This document shows, piece after piece, positions 41,538 to 54,139 of a stretch of 64,000 nucleotides of DNA. Numbering within the stretch: position 1 is the stretch's first letter; each line of letters begins with the position of its first letter. The notes below the pieces were generated by a model. It was given only the letters and a program-made list of their open reading frames with translations, ran no database searches and was not told where the DNA came from. The position numbers and the translations under genes are program-made. The stretch lies in assembly GCA_021029095.1 (NCBI GenBank), contig JAJOHG010000013.1, forward strand, positions 1-64,000, given 5' to 3'. The stretch comes from Phellopilus nigrolimitatus (Eukaryota; Basidiomycota; Agaricomycetes; Hymenochaetales; Hymenochaetaceae).

Positions 41538-43134
41538 CTAATACAGAAGAGACGACATGTCAGCCCGGACACGGTTGTAGTCGAGAAGACCTTCAATCCG
41601 CCCAAGAGCAGCAATAGCAATCTATAAGTAGCAAGTCAGCACAGATAACAGAGCGGAGAGAAGAAAGACAACAAACATCCTTATCCCACAGGTATTTCTG
41701 CGCAACACGTTGCACATCGGCCGGAGATACAGCGTCAACAGCAAACTCAATCTGCTTTGGTGACATCCTGCGTCCGCTCGTAACCAGCTGTCTACCAATG
41801 TCCTCCGCAATTGCCGTAGTGCCATCCAGGGTTAGTAGCAAGCTGGCCTTGAGCTGACTCTTCGCCCGTTCAACCTCATTTTCCGTCGGCGCAACAGACA
41901 TGCGTGTCCATTCTTTCAGCGTGAAGTGCGTTAGGTCGTCAATGTTCATCAAGTTCTCCGTGACGAGGTAGATTCCCCAGAGACCGGTGTCCGAATAAGA
42001 CGTCGAGAACGACATGTAGCTATTCGCAAGGTTGTTCGACGAGATAATATGCGAAAGGCGGGAGGAGAGGAGAGGCGACGAGCCAAGCGCACGGTCCCAG
42101 TTGCCAAAGATTGACTGCATAACGAGCATCGGGAAGTAATCGGGCGAGCTCCAGCCAACGCCCTCGACAGCAATAGCAATGTGTGCTGTCGGCATAGTGT
42201 CGTCCCGCACGCGCACCTCGGATCCGACAAAAGAGCTCTTTCCGTGTGCTTGACGGCCAAGGGGAATAGGATTAGGAGAGACTGGAAGGCCGGAAAAGTG
42301 CTTCTCCGCGTGTTTCACAAGCTCCTGGTGGTCAACACCTCCGGCACCAACAAGAACCATGCGGTCGGCAGCGTAATTCGTCTTAATGTACGACGAGAAA
42401 TCATCTTTCTTGATTGAGAGGATGTTCTTCTTTGGGCCAAGTATGGTGCGTCCAAGGGGTTGACCTGCGGACATAGTGAGAAAAACATCACCTTTCAAGG
42501 GAAACATAATAACCGACCTTGGTAGGCAACGGAATGAAGGTGATCAAAAACAACTTCTTCCAGCTGTTTGTCAACCTCCTGTTGCTCCCGAAGGATAACG
42601 TCGCGTTCCCGCTCAATAGCAGCATTCTCCAGCTTGGAGTTCTGGAGAATATCGCTGATGATGTCTACGGAAGTGCCAACATCCTTGCGGAAGCTCTTCG
42701 CATAATAGACGGTCTGCTCACGCGATGTGTACGCGTTGAGGTGCGCGCCAATGTTCTCGACTTCGAGCTCAAGAGCATGCTGGCTGCGCCGGTTGGTTCC
42801 CTTAAATGCCATGTGCTCAAGGAAGTGAGCAGTACCGTTGTTCGCGTCGTTTTCTGCACGCGAACCCGCATCAATCCATACGCCGACGGTGGCGGTCTCC
42901 GCATGCGGGTGTGATTCAGTGGCGACTGTCAGACCATTGGAAAGGGTTGTTACTTCAGTCGTTGGCGGGGGGTTGACGACCGACGCAAAAGAACGAATGG
43001 GCCGCTGTAAACGCCGACGCGTCAGACACGAAAAATCAAATAAGAAAAAGAGAAAAGGAGAAAAGAAGAGCGAGAAGACTGACTGGACTGCGTGCTGCGG
43101 TGCGAAGAGCACGACGAAGGGAAGAGGCAAGCAT
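41538..43134 (-). CDS. Mitochondrial processing peptidase subunit beta
   Basis: MPP removes targeting presequences in the matrix; beta is the catalytic subunit. I chose the ATG at 43134, whose first exon (43134-43084) encodes [17 protein letters not shown], an Arg-rich acid-free presequence; the longer open frame from 43163 begins with an unlikely acidic sequence and reads through this intron. Exon 2 has the inverse zinc motif HFLEH with the distal glutamate in [10 protein letters not shown], and [16 protein letters not shown]. After an intron at about 42519-42471 come [11 protein letters not shown], the inactive second half and [17 protein letters not shown]. The last exon ends [20 protein letters not shown], stop at 41538. 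Length is about 480 residues, normal. It could in principle be core protein 1 of complex III, but the intact zinc site favours MPP-beta. Confidence 0.9.
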
Positions 43135-43289
43135 GTTCGCTGCTCGAGCTCGATGAGCCGCAAAGGAATCTAGTAAGTATGACCTCGTCAAAATGTCTGC
43201 TCGTCTCTCAAAAAAGAGATCAAACGCTTCCCACGGTATCCTCCGGCCCTTCCCGATTCAATCAGGTCAAACCCATTACTATTCTAAAT

Positions 43290-44563
43290 TTACGCGCTAC
43301 TAGATATACAGGTTTCAAATACTCGTAGACTGGTCAGCGAGCGTACAAAAGCACCGATACATCGATGGTGATTCCAACCATTCCGCACAATCAATCGTTC
43401 GATGTTGGGATGGCCCCGGAACGATTTCACAACAGATCTGACTGCCTTTCGACTGAAAGCGACTGCGGCCGCGTCAAGTTCCAACTGTCTAAGGGCGGGG
43501 AGCAAGAGCTTCGCCACGAGCTTTCTCAGCTCTTTGGGTGGTGCTGCGTCCCCATTGGCACGGAGTGTGAATCTTTTGAGATGGTTCATCGATACCGGGA
43601 GATATGTACGCGAGAACCAGATGTATGGGATCCCACTCCTGCTCGCAGGGTACTCTGGGAACGCGATCGCCAACGATTCAAGGCGGCGCGACACAGTGAG
43701 CATCGCGAGCACTTCCTGAACAGCTTCATGGCCTTCGGTAAAACCGTGGTGGGTGTACTCAAGACAAACGAGGTCCCCAAATAGCGGCGCCGTCCATCTG
43801 AGCCGGATACCGTGCAGAGAAACATGGCGCAAGCTCGGTGCGCAATCCCCAAAAGGAGGAACTCTTTTGTATCGTCATTTAATGGATAGACGAGCGATAG
43901 AGATTGCAACCCAGGGGTGCTTGGAGAAACTCGTGCAGGCTCTGCGCACAGGCTTGAGAGGACCGAATTCCAAAAGAAAGGGATGTAGCCGCCAAAACGA
44001 ATAGACAGAGAACGCCATTGCCCGATAGAAGGAAGGGCACAGGCCATGCGAAGGTGAGCATACGTGATTATTGCCGGAATGCGTGCAGGAATTGGAGCAG
44101 AGAAATCAAGTTCAACATCCAACGGTTGGCCTGATGATCTTCGTATACGCTTATAACACAAGGTCCACCTGCCATCTAGCCGAACACGACACCACAAGCT
44201 CGGAGTCTTTATTGCGATCTTCCTCCAATGCGAGCACACTTGCGATATTGTGACTGAAAACTCGACATCTTGTTCCACACCTAAGGCAAAAATGCGAAGA
44301 AGCAGTTCGACAGGCAAGAATGCGCCCGAACCGCCGTAGCGCAAAGAAGCATTGCTTTTTCTACGGAAAAATCTGAACGTTGGAGACTTGCAGATAGAGC
44401 GAGTACGGTGACGGCTCCTTTGCCTAGTTCCTGAACAGATCGAACGCGAGGGCGAACATTTCGGAGAAGATGGAACAAACTCAGAACTATCACTGCTCGT
44501 CAGCCACACAGCTGAGACTACAGAGAAAAGGTGCGAACCTTGGCAGGGGCATACACGCCACAT
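43290..44563 (-). pseudogene. F-box-like LRR protein with a frameshift
   Basis: The first frame (from 44563) contains FLPVELLLRIFALGVEQDV and QVCSHWRKIAIKTPSLW, the F-box helix pattern that binds Skp1, then leucine-rich text (GLQSLSLVYPLNDDTK). At about 43865-43868, a run of four Ts on plus, the frame changes by one base; the next frame continues sensibly as VPPFGDCAPSLRHVSLHG down to SSA and a stop at 43290. The two halves fit one protein of the kind abundant in basidiomycetes, where F-box receptors choose substrates for SCF ubiquitin ligases. A one-base loss in an A/T run, real or an assembly error, explains the break. The start is unsure; no upstream exon could be shown. Confidence 0.5.
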
Positions 44564-45202
44564 TTAGTTTTGAAGCCAGTATCTGGCGCGAGCATTGGTC
44601 GAGTCTGAGGCTTTGTCTGCATCTACGTTTCAGCGTGGATGGCATACGTGCAGTAGAGATGCAATGCAGTCTTGGAGAGATACAGGTAGATAGGAGCTTT
44701 GCATTTCGTGCAATTACCCTTATAGTTTTTCTGAATGAGGCCCAGAGAATGCAGAAGCAGTGTCGCCGAAGCGGCTGGCTTTGGGCTCCTCAGAGTCTCA
44801 GGCGAGCTGACTCGCAATACCGCCACAAGAATAAGATACATGTGTAAGAACAGCACCGGGGGCAGAATGATTCCGTTTGTGCAGTGCCAACGCATACCAT
44901 ATCTAGTCACAATAGCTTGAGTTCAAGAAAGGGGGGCTTCTTGCTCAGGCATGTACATGCATGATTCGACAATAACGAAGCGCTCATGTCTTTCAGTACG
45001 ATAAGACGTTCGCGGCGCGTCGCCATTGTCAGAAGGGGACTCAAATATGCATAGTTGGGGAAGATCAGGGAGCGCAATTCTAGTGTGATCGTGTGACTCA
45101 AGGAACACGCCGCGTCTGGACGCGTCGGGACTCAGCGACGTTCAACTACTTCACCACCGTCTCCGGCATTTGTCTTATAATATCAAACAACTTGTCTCGA
45201 CA
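44564..45202. other. Intergenic region between divergent genes
   Basis: It contains the probable 5' regions of the F-box-like gene (minus) and the Prp24/SART3 gene (plus). Open frames here have no recognisable domain. Confidence 0.35.
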
Positions 45203-48200
45203 ATGGACGAATCCCAGTCACTGGAGGTTCTGTCGGATGTCTTAACCCAAATCTCTGCAAATCCGTATGACCTCACTTTACACGCTCGACATATACAACT
45301 GGCGTCGGTTAGCGGGATGGATGACCAACTCAACGCAGCCAGACAGATGCTGACTGGCTTCTGGCCGGCAGGAGATGAAGTCTGGCTACCAATGATAGAA
45401 GCGCGGATGCAGAAAGGCATGGATATTCTGGACGATGTCTTGGAAATTCTCGCTCTTTTTCAAACGGCGGAGGAAGACTATTTGTGTTAGTTTCCGAAAC
45501 AATGCTTAAATCTGCTGTCTATTACGCATGAGCTCTAATTATATTTGAAATTCAGCCATCCCGTTGCTACAGAAGCATGTCGAGTTCTTGATCGACCGAC
45601 ATGCGCATTTTAACTTATCCAATCCTCCGCCTGAGGATATAGGAGACGCCTTCTCAGCCGAATGGACTAGGACTATGATTTCCTCCCTCGTTGAGAAAGG
45701 TTCTGGACATTTAACAAAGGTGCGTTCCCACGTAGCGATTTGACTCGCTGAGTCGAATATTGGTACAGAGTCACTTGCTCTGGGACGCACATTTCAAATG
45801 GGAGCTGGAGCAGCTGGAAAATGCACAGTATGAGGAACGGTGTGTTCGTCAAATTACCACTTCACCTTCGATAAACTCTAATTCATCTCTTTACCGCAGG
45901 CTGAAACTCATTCTTGATATTGAAGACATGCTTCTCGCGCGTTTGAAGCAGCCACATTCCAGTACGATGACATATATCATTTATGAAGTCGTGGAAATAA
46001 TTCTTAGATGCGACCTTTTGTTCTGTTTAGGCCACGAACAGACGTTCCAGTCGTATTCAACATTCACAACGAATTATAAACCTGCCGATGCCTATGAGAA
46101 GCTGCTGGTTTCAGCGTCAAAAACAAGGGTAGCAGCTGTAAAAGCTTATGAACGACGAGAACGAAACGAATCTTACCTTGTGAGATTTCACTCATGATCT
46201 CATCAAGTGGGGTCGCATTCTAACTTCCTAATTCTCAGGTTCAGTCTAATTATTCTCCTGAGGCTTACGGTTTATACATCAACTACGAACGACGCGCAAA
46301 AAGGATTGACTTTCTTATTCTTTCGACACTGTATGAAAGAGCCATCTCTGATACAGCGAAAAGGCGGTTTGAGGGAGTCGAAAATGCTGAAACTCAATTA
46401 AGATTGTTTTGGTCGGGATATTGTGACATCCTGGTATGTGATTCCACCGGAAAGTATTGAATTAGGTAATTAATGGTGTAGAGAACAAATGGTGGTGACT
46501 TTGAACAACAACGGCGGGCTTACCAACGAGCAGTCAGGAGTGTTCCAGGTTCAGGTGCAATATGGGCGGCATATCTGCGATTCCTCGTCAGCTCTTTTTC
46601 TCAAGCTTTCGTGAATGTCCTAATTTTATACCTCTAGGAACGCACTGAAAGTGATGTCGACGTTTTGCTGCAAACTGCCTCAGGTGCGAACAAATTTAAC
46701 AACTACCTAATACTCTACTCAAGCGGATACTAGAGACTTATGACAAGGCACTGTCCAGTGGCCTTGTTCAAAAGGATGTTGAGGAGACCGTCCCACTGGT
46801 TTTGAGCAGAGCGGGTCTCGTCAAGCGAACGATTATGACTAATAATGAAGGTAAAAACTGCGGGCTTCAACACACGTGATGGTTACTCATTAGAGTGGTG
46901 CTTAAGGGGCCGAAGGAGGTGTAGAGATGCTCTTCAAAGTTCTCGAAGACGGGATAGCTATAGTCCGAACAGGTATGCTAAACAAGAAACAACAGTTTTC
47001 ATAACTTTTAGAGAATACAACACAGCTTCTCGTCAAGGAGATCCTCGTTACAGACTAGAAAAATATCTTGCTGACATTGTGCGTCCTTGTGTTACACTTT
47101 TCTTCATTTCTCTTTTGCTTATACGTAGCTCAGTATGTCAATCTTGCTGATTCCCCGGACCTTGCAAGCACTGTTTGGCAGACTACTGCGAAGCATCAAA
47201 GGTCAAGCTACTTGGCATGGATTTCTTACGCCGAGACTCTCATGTACTTGTTTTACTTGCCTTCTCCACGAAGCATGCTGAAAATAATGATTCTAGCAAA
47301 CAGGGGAAATACGATGAAGCCCGTGATGTATATAAAGATGTCGTCTCGAAGAATTTGGACTGGCCTGAAGCAATCTTCGATGCCTGGGTCGCGTTTGAGC
47401 ATCTTTATGGGTCATTAGAAGATCTTCAGGGATGCTTGGACAGGGTAGAACAAGTTCAGACTCAAGTCAACTTGAGGCGGGCCAAGGAAGCTGAGAAAGC
47501 AGTATATCAGGCTTCGCAAGCTGCGCTCCCAGTGGTTGCCACTTCCTTTCTGACTACGGAAGCGCAGCAAGCAGCCAACGTGCAGATGGATGCATCTACC
47601 TTTTCCGACCCTTCCGCTATAGAGGTCGATAGGCTCGCTCCTACCAGTTCAAAAAAACGAAAGTCCGAAGAGTCTGGCGCTCCATCAGAGGCGAGCAAAA
47701 AGGCTAAGATTGGTAATACTCTGATATGCGATGGGAGCTTCCAGCGTTGTCTTATCTGAGTTCGCATCCAGATAATTCGTCATCGCTCAAACGCGATCGA
47801 GAAAACAGTACAGTTTTTGTCGCAAACCTTCCAACGACTGTAACTGAGCACGACCTCATTACAATGTTCAAAGATGTGCGTCATTCTCCGGATAATTAAC
47901 TTAATCATTTGATATAACTTTCCATCTGAAGTGTGGCGCCATTCGAGAGATTAAAATTACAGAGATGTCAAATTCACATGTTGGAACTGTCGAGTTTTCT
48001 GAGAGGGTATGCCCATTGTATTGCGTGCCTTCGTGGCTTAAAGAATACTTTATTGTAGGAGAGTGTCGCCGCCGCCCTTACAAAGGACAAGAAACGTATC
48101 TCTGGACAAGAGATATCTGTGCACCTTGCCTGGCAATCAACACTTTATGCAACGAATTTTCCCGAAAAAGCGGACGATGGTTTTATTCGACAGTTATTCG

Positions 48201-49358
48201 GAAAGGTAGGATCACCGCGAGAACAACATCATTTACGTATATTGACGCTTGAGCTGTCAGTTTGGAGTTATATTCGACGTTCGCTGGCCAAGCAAGAAAT
48301 TTAAGGCGACGCGGCGTTTTTGCTATATCCAATTCACATCACCTGATGCGGCTCAAGCAGCTCTGTCCCTGCATGAGAAAGAACTGGAGCCCGGCCTGCC
48401 CATCAGCGTATTCATATCCAACCCCGGACGCAAGAAGGAACGGACAGATGCTGGTGCAAACGACAGGGAAGTGTACGTCGCGGGTTTGAGCAAGTTCGCG
48501 ACAAAAAACGATTTGGAGAAGCTCTTCAAGATGGTGAGGTTCTTCGTGTCAAATGATGCGAAAGCTGACCATCTCTAATTCTAGTATGGATTTGTCAAAG
48601 AGGTACGAATGATTGTAGATGATGCAGGTCGTTCAAAAGGTTTTGCATTCGTAGAATTTGATAGTGAGGTAAGTTAACTTACCGAAAAAAGTGTAAATTC
48701 CTTGCAGGCTCACTTCGTGCATTTCAGTCGTCCGCCCAGAAAGCATTGCAAGCAAATAACCATGACCTCAAAAATCGACGCATTGCTGTGACTCTGGCTG
48801 ATACACGAGTCCGCGCACGTTACGATGAGGAGACTGCAAGTGGTCTTGGACGCCAGGCTGACATACGAAGCCGTTCTGTTCGGATAAAGGGGCTTCCTCT
48901 TGCTACGCAAGAGGGACTACTTCAGCAAGTACTCGAGAAAGTTGTTACTGTGAAACGTCTAGAAGTATTTCACGATTCAGGGGAGGCGAACGTTGAATTA
49001 GAAAGTACAGCCGTGAGTCCCCGTTCAGCCGAACATTCATATTGCAATAACTAATTCACGCCCCGCTTAGGACGCTGGCAGGCTTCTTCTTCTGCCCAAG
49101 CCTTTGCAACTTGGCGGACAGGTTCTGAGTATATCCGAAGAATTGCCCGAAGGTCCATCAAAACGTGTATCAGCACCGCCACCCAAAACAGGAGGATCGG
49201 GGATGTTCGTACCTAGAGCTGCAGCGTCGCGACCCCGTGCTGGTCTCGGCAGCATGAAGAAAGTTATGCAAAAGTCTGCACGGAATTCTACTAACGATGT
49301 GCCGGGAACACCTAGTGCAGGCAAGGGGCAGAATGACTTTAGAAAACTGTTGGGATGA
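45203..49358 (+). CDS. U4/U6 snRNA-associated splicing factor, Prp24/SART3-like
   Basis: The protein re-anneals U4 and U6 snRNAs after splicing. I chose the ATG at 45203 (MDESQSLEVLSDVL); an in-frame ATG lies 11 codons upstream. The N-terminal half (45203-47750) is a spliced array of half-a-TPR repeats as in SART3. RNA-binding domains follow: VFVANLPTTVTEHDLITMF (about 47815), YATNFPEKADDGFIRQLFGK with CYIQF (48146-48345), VYVAGLSKFATKNDLEKLF with KGFAFVEF (48471-48660), and a divergent fourth, VRIKGLPLATQ (48879). The extreme C-terminus QNDFRKLLG is the Lsm2-8-binding motif of this family. This combination is diagnostic. The protein is probably around 1,050 residues; many introns make exact exons uncertain. 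Confidence 0.85.
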
Positions 49359-49602
49359 TTTCACGTGTCTTTCAACTTAACGTCAATATGTTTTAATTTT
49401 GAGAAGCAAAATGAAAGGGTTGAGATTGAAGTTTCACAAGACAAGATAGGAGAGATTGTGTGTGACCGACACGGAACTGACCGAGTGTGGCAGCCCGGGC
49501 GTGAGTAGATCGTATCTAGTTGTACATTTCTCCTTTGAACAAGCTACGTGTGTCTCAGCCCCCCTACAAAAAGGTCTTTCGTAACAAGCATTTCCGAGTA
49601 AG

Positions 49603-52265
49603 ATGGCTCCTCTCTTCCAGTCTCATAACCAACGTCTTGATGGTATTCTGCTCGCCAGGCGACTGCGCGAAAGTGCTTCAACAAAAATGGACACTGAAGA
49701 ATATCAAGAAAGCAACACGGTCCGTCTGGACTGGACTATCCGAGGTTTGAAGCAGCTTTTTGAGTCAAGGTGAGTGTGGTTATTGCTTTCATCCCCTCCA
49801 TCCCAAACCTCATCGGCTATGTTTTAGTAAAGGAGAAGCGAAGTCCAAGGTCACGAAATCCGTGAAATTCGGCGGAGGACGTTGGCAAGTAAGTAATCCT
49901 CGTCAGACTGAGTGTCTTATGGAGACTTTCTTTTTCAGATTCTTTTTTACCCAAACTCTGGGACAGAGGGAGGGCAGTATATCAGTCTATATCTGTCATG
50001 CGAGGTAGGCTGTCATTAGTACCAACACGCAATATTGTGACGACTTTGAAATTCCTAGCCCACAGTAGATGAAAGAGAGAACGCAGTAAATGGAAAGTGA
50101 GTGCAGGATCTTGCGCTGCAAGGATTGCTTATATATTAAGAGACTGGTCCGGCCACAGATGGGTCCGTGACGGTCTTTATAAGTTCAGTTTTGAGCTTCG
50201 AAAGTATGTAACTGCCATGGAGACAATATCCAAGTGGTTTACCATTCTAAACCATATACAGTCTACCAAGGACAGTACTCTTCAATCAGAAAGAAGCCAA
50301 CGATCACTCATTTTCGTGGAAAGTCGGTTTTTTTCCTTCTTCCTCTAAACTTTTATTTTTATATGACATGTTAATTTTTCCAGACTGCGAATTGGGGATG
50401 GTGAGTTTTTGCCTGTTGGCGTCGACGATACTTAATTTGCTCAATACAGGGCTCAATTTGCTCGACGAGAATCAGTATATTACCAGCCAAACACGGTCCG
50501 TAACCATGATGCGTTTCTAATAACATGCGTCATCAGCTCTTCACCCGCTGCACCTTCTGTGCCGTCTTCCATACCGCATCGTTCTGTACCCAAAGATCTG
50601 CTGGACGTCGTTGGGTCCCTTCTAGACGACGTAACGTACAGCGATGTCGTATTTGTTTTACCGAAAAGGCTTCCCGGCCGTCGAGGGTCGCGGAAAATTT
50701 ATGCTGCACGATCCATTCTGAAAAGAGCTGAATATTTTGAGTCAAGTACTTCTTCCGTTTCTCTAGTAGTACGCGCTGCTTACATCTCTACTTGCAGTGT
50801 TCGGATCAGGCTTTGCAGAATCGTCTTCGCAGTCATTGGAACTGACTTCAAGCCAATCAGAATTCATTCCAGTCTCGGATGGCAACTATGATGCAGCTAG
50901 TAGATCATCTCATCAACTTGAAGATTCTGACGAAGAGGATGAGGAAGAACTGACTGATGTCGATGTAGAAAATGAAGAAGACGAAAATCCACCAGACTGC
51001 AATGAAACAGCAGAACACTATCCGAAGGAGAAAATTCAGGTGGAAGGCAATGTAGAGCCATTGCAGAGTCATACTCCTAAGCATACTGAGCTATCTTCTG
51101 CGTCAACCGGACACCTTGGAGATGAGATTATATTTTCCAATACTCAAGATACAAACGTAAGCACGAGCGAGAGGAACGTGCGGGCTAAGCTCTCCCACCC
51201 GTCGAGCCCTCGACAGGCTGACGATACGATGGAAATTGATCGAGCCATCGCTGAAGAGCTCAAGCGGACCGCCAAATTAGGACAGGAGTCGGTGAAAGGG
51301 CCAAGAAAAGTCAGGGTTGTTGTCAAAGATGTTGCTTATACGACCTACCGTGCGGTACTTTATTATGTATGTCTATCAATAATTTCCGGCTCATCTCGAC
51401 TTGACACCTGACTAACCCCAATTATCGCGCAGCTTTATACAGATTCCATCGTATTTGCTCCTTTGGCCTCATCTTTTCTCACCCCCCTTTCCCCCGTTGG
51501 ACCGTCAGCTTCTTCGCAAACTCTGCCTCTTAGATCTCAAGGTGAAGGCCAGAATCTCAATCCGCCAGCGGGCTCCTCAAGTCTTCGTACCCTCGTGCAG
51601 AATGAGCACAATAATTTTGGACCGTCGACACGTAAGGCATGGATCAAAGACTGGGAGCGCCAGAATCCTGGCAGGGTGAAGCCATGCTCCGCAAAAGCAG
51701 TGTATCGGGTTGCGGATAGTAAGTACGGGATTCATTGAAAGAAAGGACTGATCCCTTACCCATCACCGCATAAGAACTTGGTCTGAGTGAGCTCAAAACC
51801 CGAGCATTCCAGGTTAGCTCTTGTATCCTCGTTTTAACTGGATGACTTATTAGGGAAAACTTCTAGCATATCGTCAAGTCGTTGACGATTAGCAATGTTC
51901 CATATGAGATGTTCTCAACGTTCTCTGCGATGTTTGAAGATATACGCAAGGTTTGTAATTACTTTAATGATTAATTATGACTTATATCTATGACTTTATA
52001 GACTCAGGTTTCCTTCTTCCTCGACAACTGGAACGAGATACGTTCTTCAGATTCTATGAAGGCCGTGTGGCAGCAAATTCGGGTTGGCCGACACCCTGGA
52101 TTCGAAGAAGGTGAGCTACTCATGCGCCTTGTACTCGCATGCGTCGTGTTCACCATTTTTTCGGTCCGATAAGTATGGCCGCTTATTGCGGTGAATCTCG
52201 AGTTTAAACCTCATACCTCTGATGCAACAATTGGCGACAATCGAGAGGTAGGAAGCGAGTCTTGA
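49603..52265 (+). CDS. MATH-BTB domain protein
   Basis: MATH-BTB proteins usually act as substrate adaptors for cullin-3 ubiquitin ligases. The ATG at 49603 begins MAPLFQSHNQRLDGIL. The MATH-like part spans several exons: VRLDWTIRGLKQLFESS, KSVKFGGGRWQ, ILFYPNSGTEGGQYISLYL, and GWAQFARRESVY near 50450. The BTB part begins SDVVFVLPKR (50640-50670), SRKIYAARSILKRAEYFESMF, is interrupted by about 170-190 residues of acidic low-complexity sequence (50800-51300, with DSDEEDEEELTDVDVENEED), then resumes as AYTTYRAVLYYLYTDSIVF. A C-terminal helical BACK-like segment (LGLSELKTRAFQHIVKSLT) follows, and the end is GSES and TGA at 52263-52265. Several introns are only 40-60 bases. Target proteins are unknown. 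Confidence 0.75.
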
Positions 52266-54139
52266 TTTGTTTGCATAGATGTATTGCTTTGTAACTGTAG
52301 TAAACTTGTAGTATTTGTTGACTTGTGTCTGCCGCTATCTCCCCTAGATTCTGTATCGCGAAATACTAAAAGAATCGAACTTGTAGAGACTGACTGTTTA
52401 CCAGATAAACACCGACAATGATACGTACTTATTCAAAGCAGCCAACGCTTTTAGCCTTCAATCTCCGTGCTATCTCCGTGTTCTCTTAGGGCGGGTACAG
52501 AACCGGTAATTCTGTGAAATTTGAGCGCTTCTTTGTGATTCTCCAGCGAATGACACATCTTCTCTTCTACTTTCTAATATTCAAGTTAGCCAGCCGAGAC
52601 TTGAGGAACTATGTAGAGCAACGGGAATAGCAACATAGGTCTATTGCGAGAACGATACGGAGCCCGGAAGTGCTTACAAGTTGATAAGCGTTTTCTAATA
52701 ATAATAAAATTCAGATCTTGCAGAAGTCTGAATGAGTGTTAGGATCCAATTTGTAGTACTAAGACTGCTAGTTTGAGCTACTTGTTCACAGCGAAACTGA
52801 CCGGCCCGTTCGGTATTGATTAACCGATGAGAAGATGCGCATAAAGGTCCAGAGTCTGCGAATTCTTTGCCTCATTGCAGCAGTAACTTCAATCCTCAGG
52901 AGCTTGCGCACTTTCAGTCGTTTCTACGTACTATTGCAATTATAATATCATCCATTCATCTCGATTGTCAAACAAACATGATCATTTTTATTCTGAAACG
53001 ACCTAGGATTACTTTTCAGATAATAGAACATAGAAGCTGTACAAATGCTCTGAAATCACCCTTGCCATTTTATTGGAAGTGTGATGTTTACTTCTGGCTT
53101 GGTGAGTCCCTTGTCCCAAAGCGGTCAAAACGATCGTCGCTCCTGATTGGGTAGCAAGCACTGCTTTTTTGACTGTCGAGCCGGTATCAAAAGCCGAAAA
53201 GCTCAATTACTACTGTACAAAGCTTGTAGCCATTGGGATGTGATATAAATCTCGGAAATAGGTAGTTAGTATGAATATTCGCAATGCAGTTTCGGAATAA
53301 TGACTGGCATAGACCATGTACAGCAGGCCAATAACAATGTGAGTTCACTGGGCACAAACAATCTCCGCAATGAAGATCCAACATACGAGACCCGTTTAAC
53401 ACCGAGCCACGTACATGTGCTCGCTCAATGTGAAATGCAAAATACGACGGCACAAGCCATCGACTGACCTTGTCTATATGGCAAGAATCCTATCTAAGAG
53501 GTAAATACGCAGACGTGAGTTCACCAACACATCGACAGAAGAGATTTTTAAAGTAAATGTCCAATTTGTCTATGCATCTCTTTAGCTCAATAATACTCAA
53601 AACTCCCTGTCTATAAGGACGAATTCTATTACGCATAGTATAAACAAATACCGATAGCAGAAGATTCAAGCAGAATCCATCTGAGTGTCTGAGCTACTTC
53701 TAGCCAAGGCCAGTTGATGATGGAAGAGCTTTCGAGAAATAGGTTTCCCTATCACCCCCCAAATTTCCACACCACCTGCGGTCAGCGAAACAATCCTCTA
53801 TCCTTCTTCATAAGATGTTCGCAATGAAAAATTGTAAGACTGGTAAGTACGGAAAGACCCTTGCCGTTTGCAACTGCATGTTTGGAAGCGCAATATCATA
53901 GCAGGTGTCTCCTGAATCCGTACGCGCGAATTGACAAATTGGCATGCAGTCAACCAGTCCATGGTGATACCTGCGCGATAAGCGAACCAAACAAATTTGA
54001 GGTTGAAGGTAAGGTATGGCGCGAAGGGGGACCACGTGGATATGCAAACTCAAAATACTCGCGCAAAGAGCTCTTGATGTGCAATCTTGTATACTGCCGC
54101 GGCACGGGCAATAGGATAACGGGTATCTATATTGACGGT
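52266..54139. other. Gene-poor interval of 1.9 kb
   Basis: The interval lies between the convergent MATH-BTB and GRASP genes. Open frames are short with no conserved motif on either strand. Some fragments have intron-like GT..AG signals (near 53103-53157), so a small unrecognised gene or noncoding RNA cannot be excluded. I see no tRNA, LTR or terminal repeats. Confidence 0.4.

Noticed and set aside
42495..43163. N-terminus [15 protein letters not shown] for the processing peptidase
   Set aside because: It reads through an intron and lacks a presequence. Splicing from the ATG at 43134 gives an Arg-rich presequence joined in frame to [10 protein letters not shown].
52330..52400. Possible minus-strand tRNA (GTTCGATTC resembles a B box)
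   Set aside because: No paired T stem, acceptor stem or A box at the right distance.
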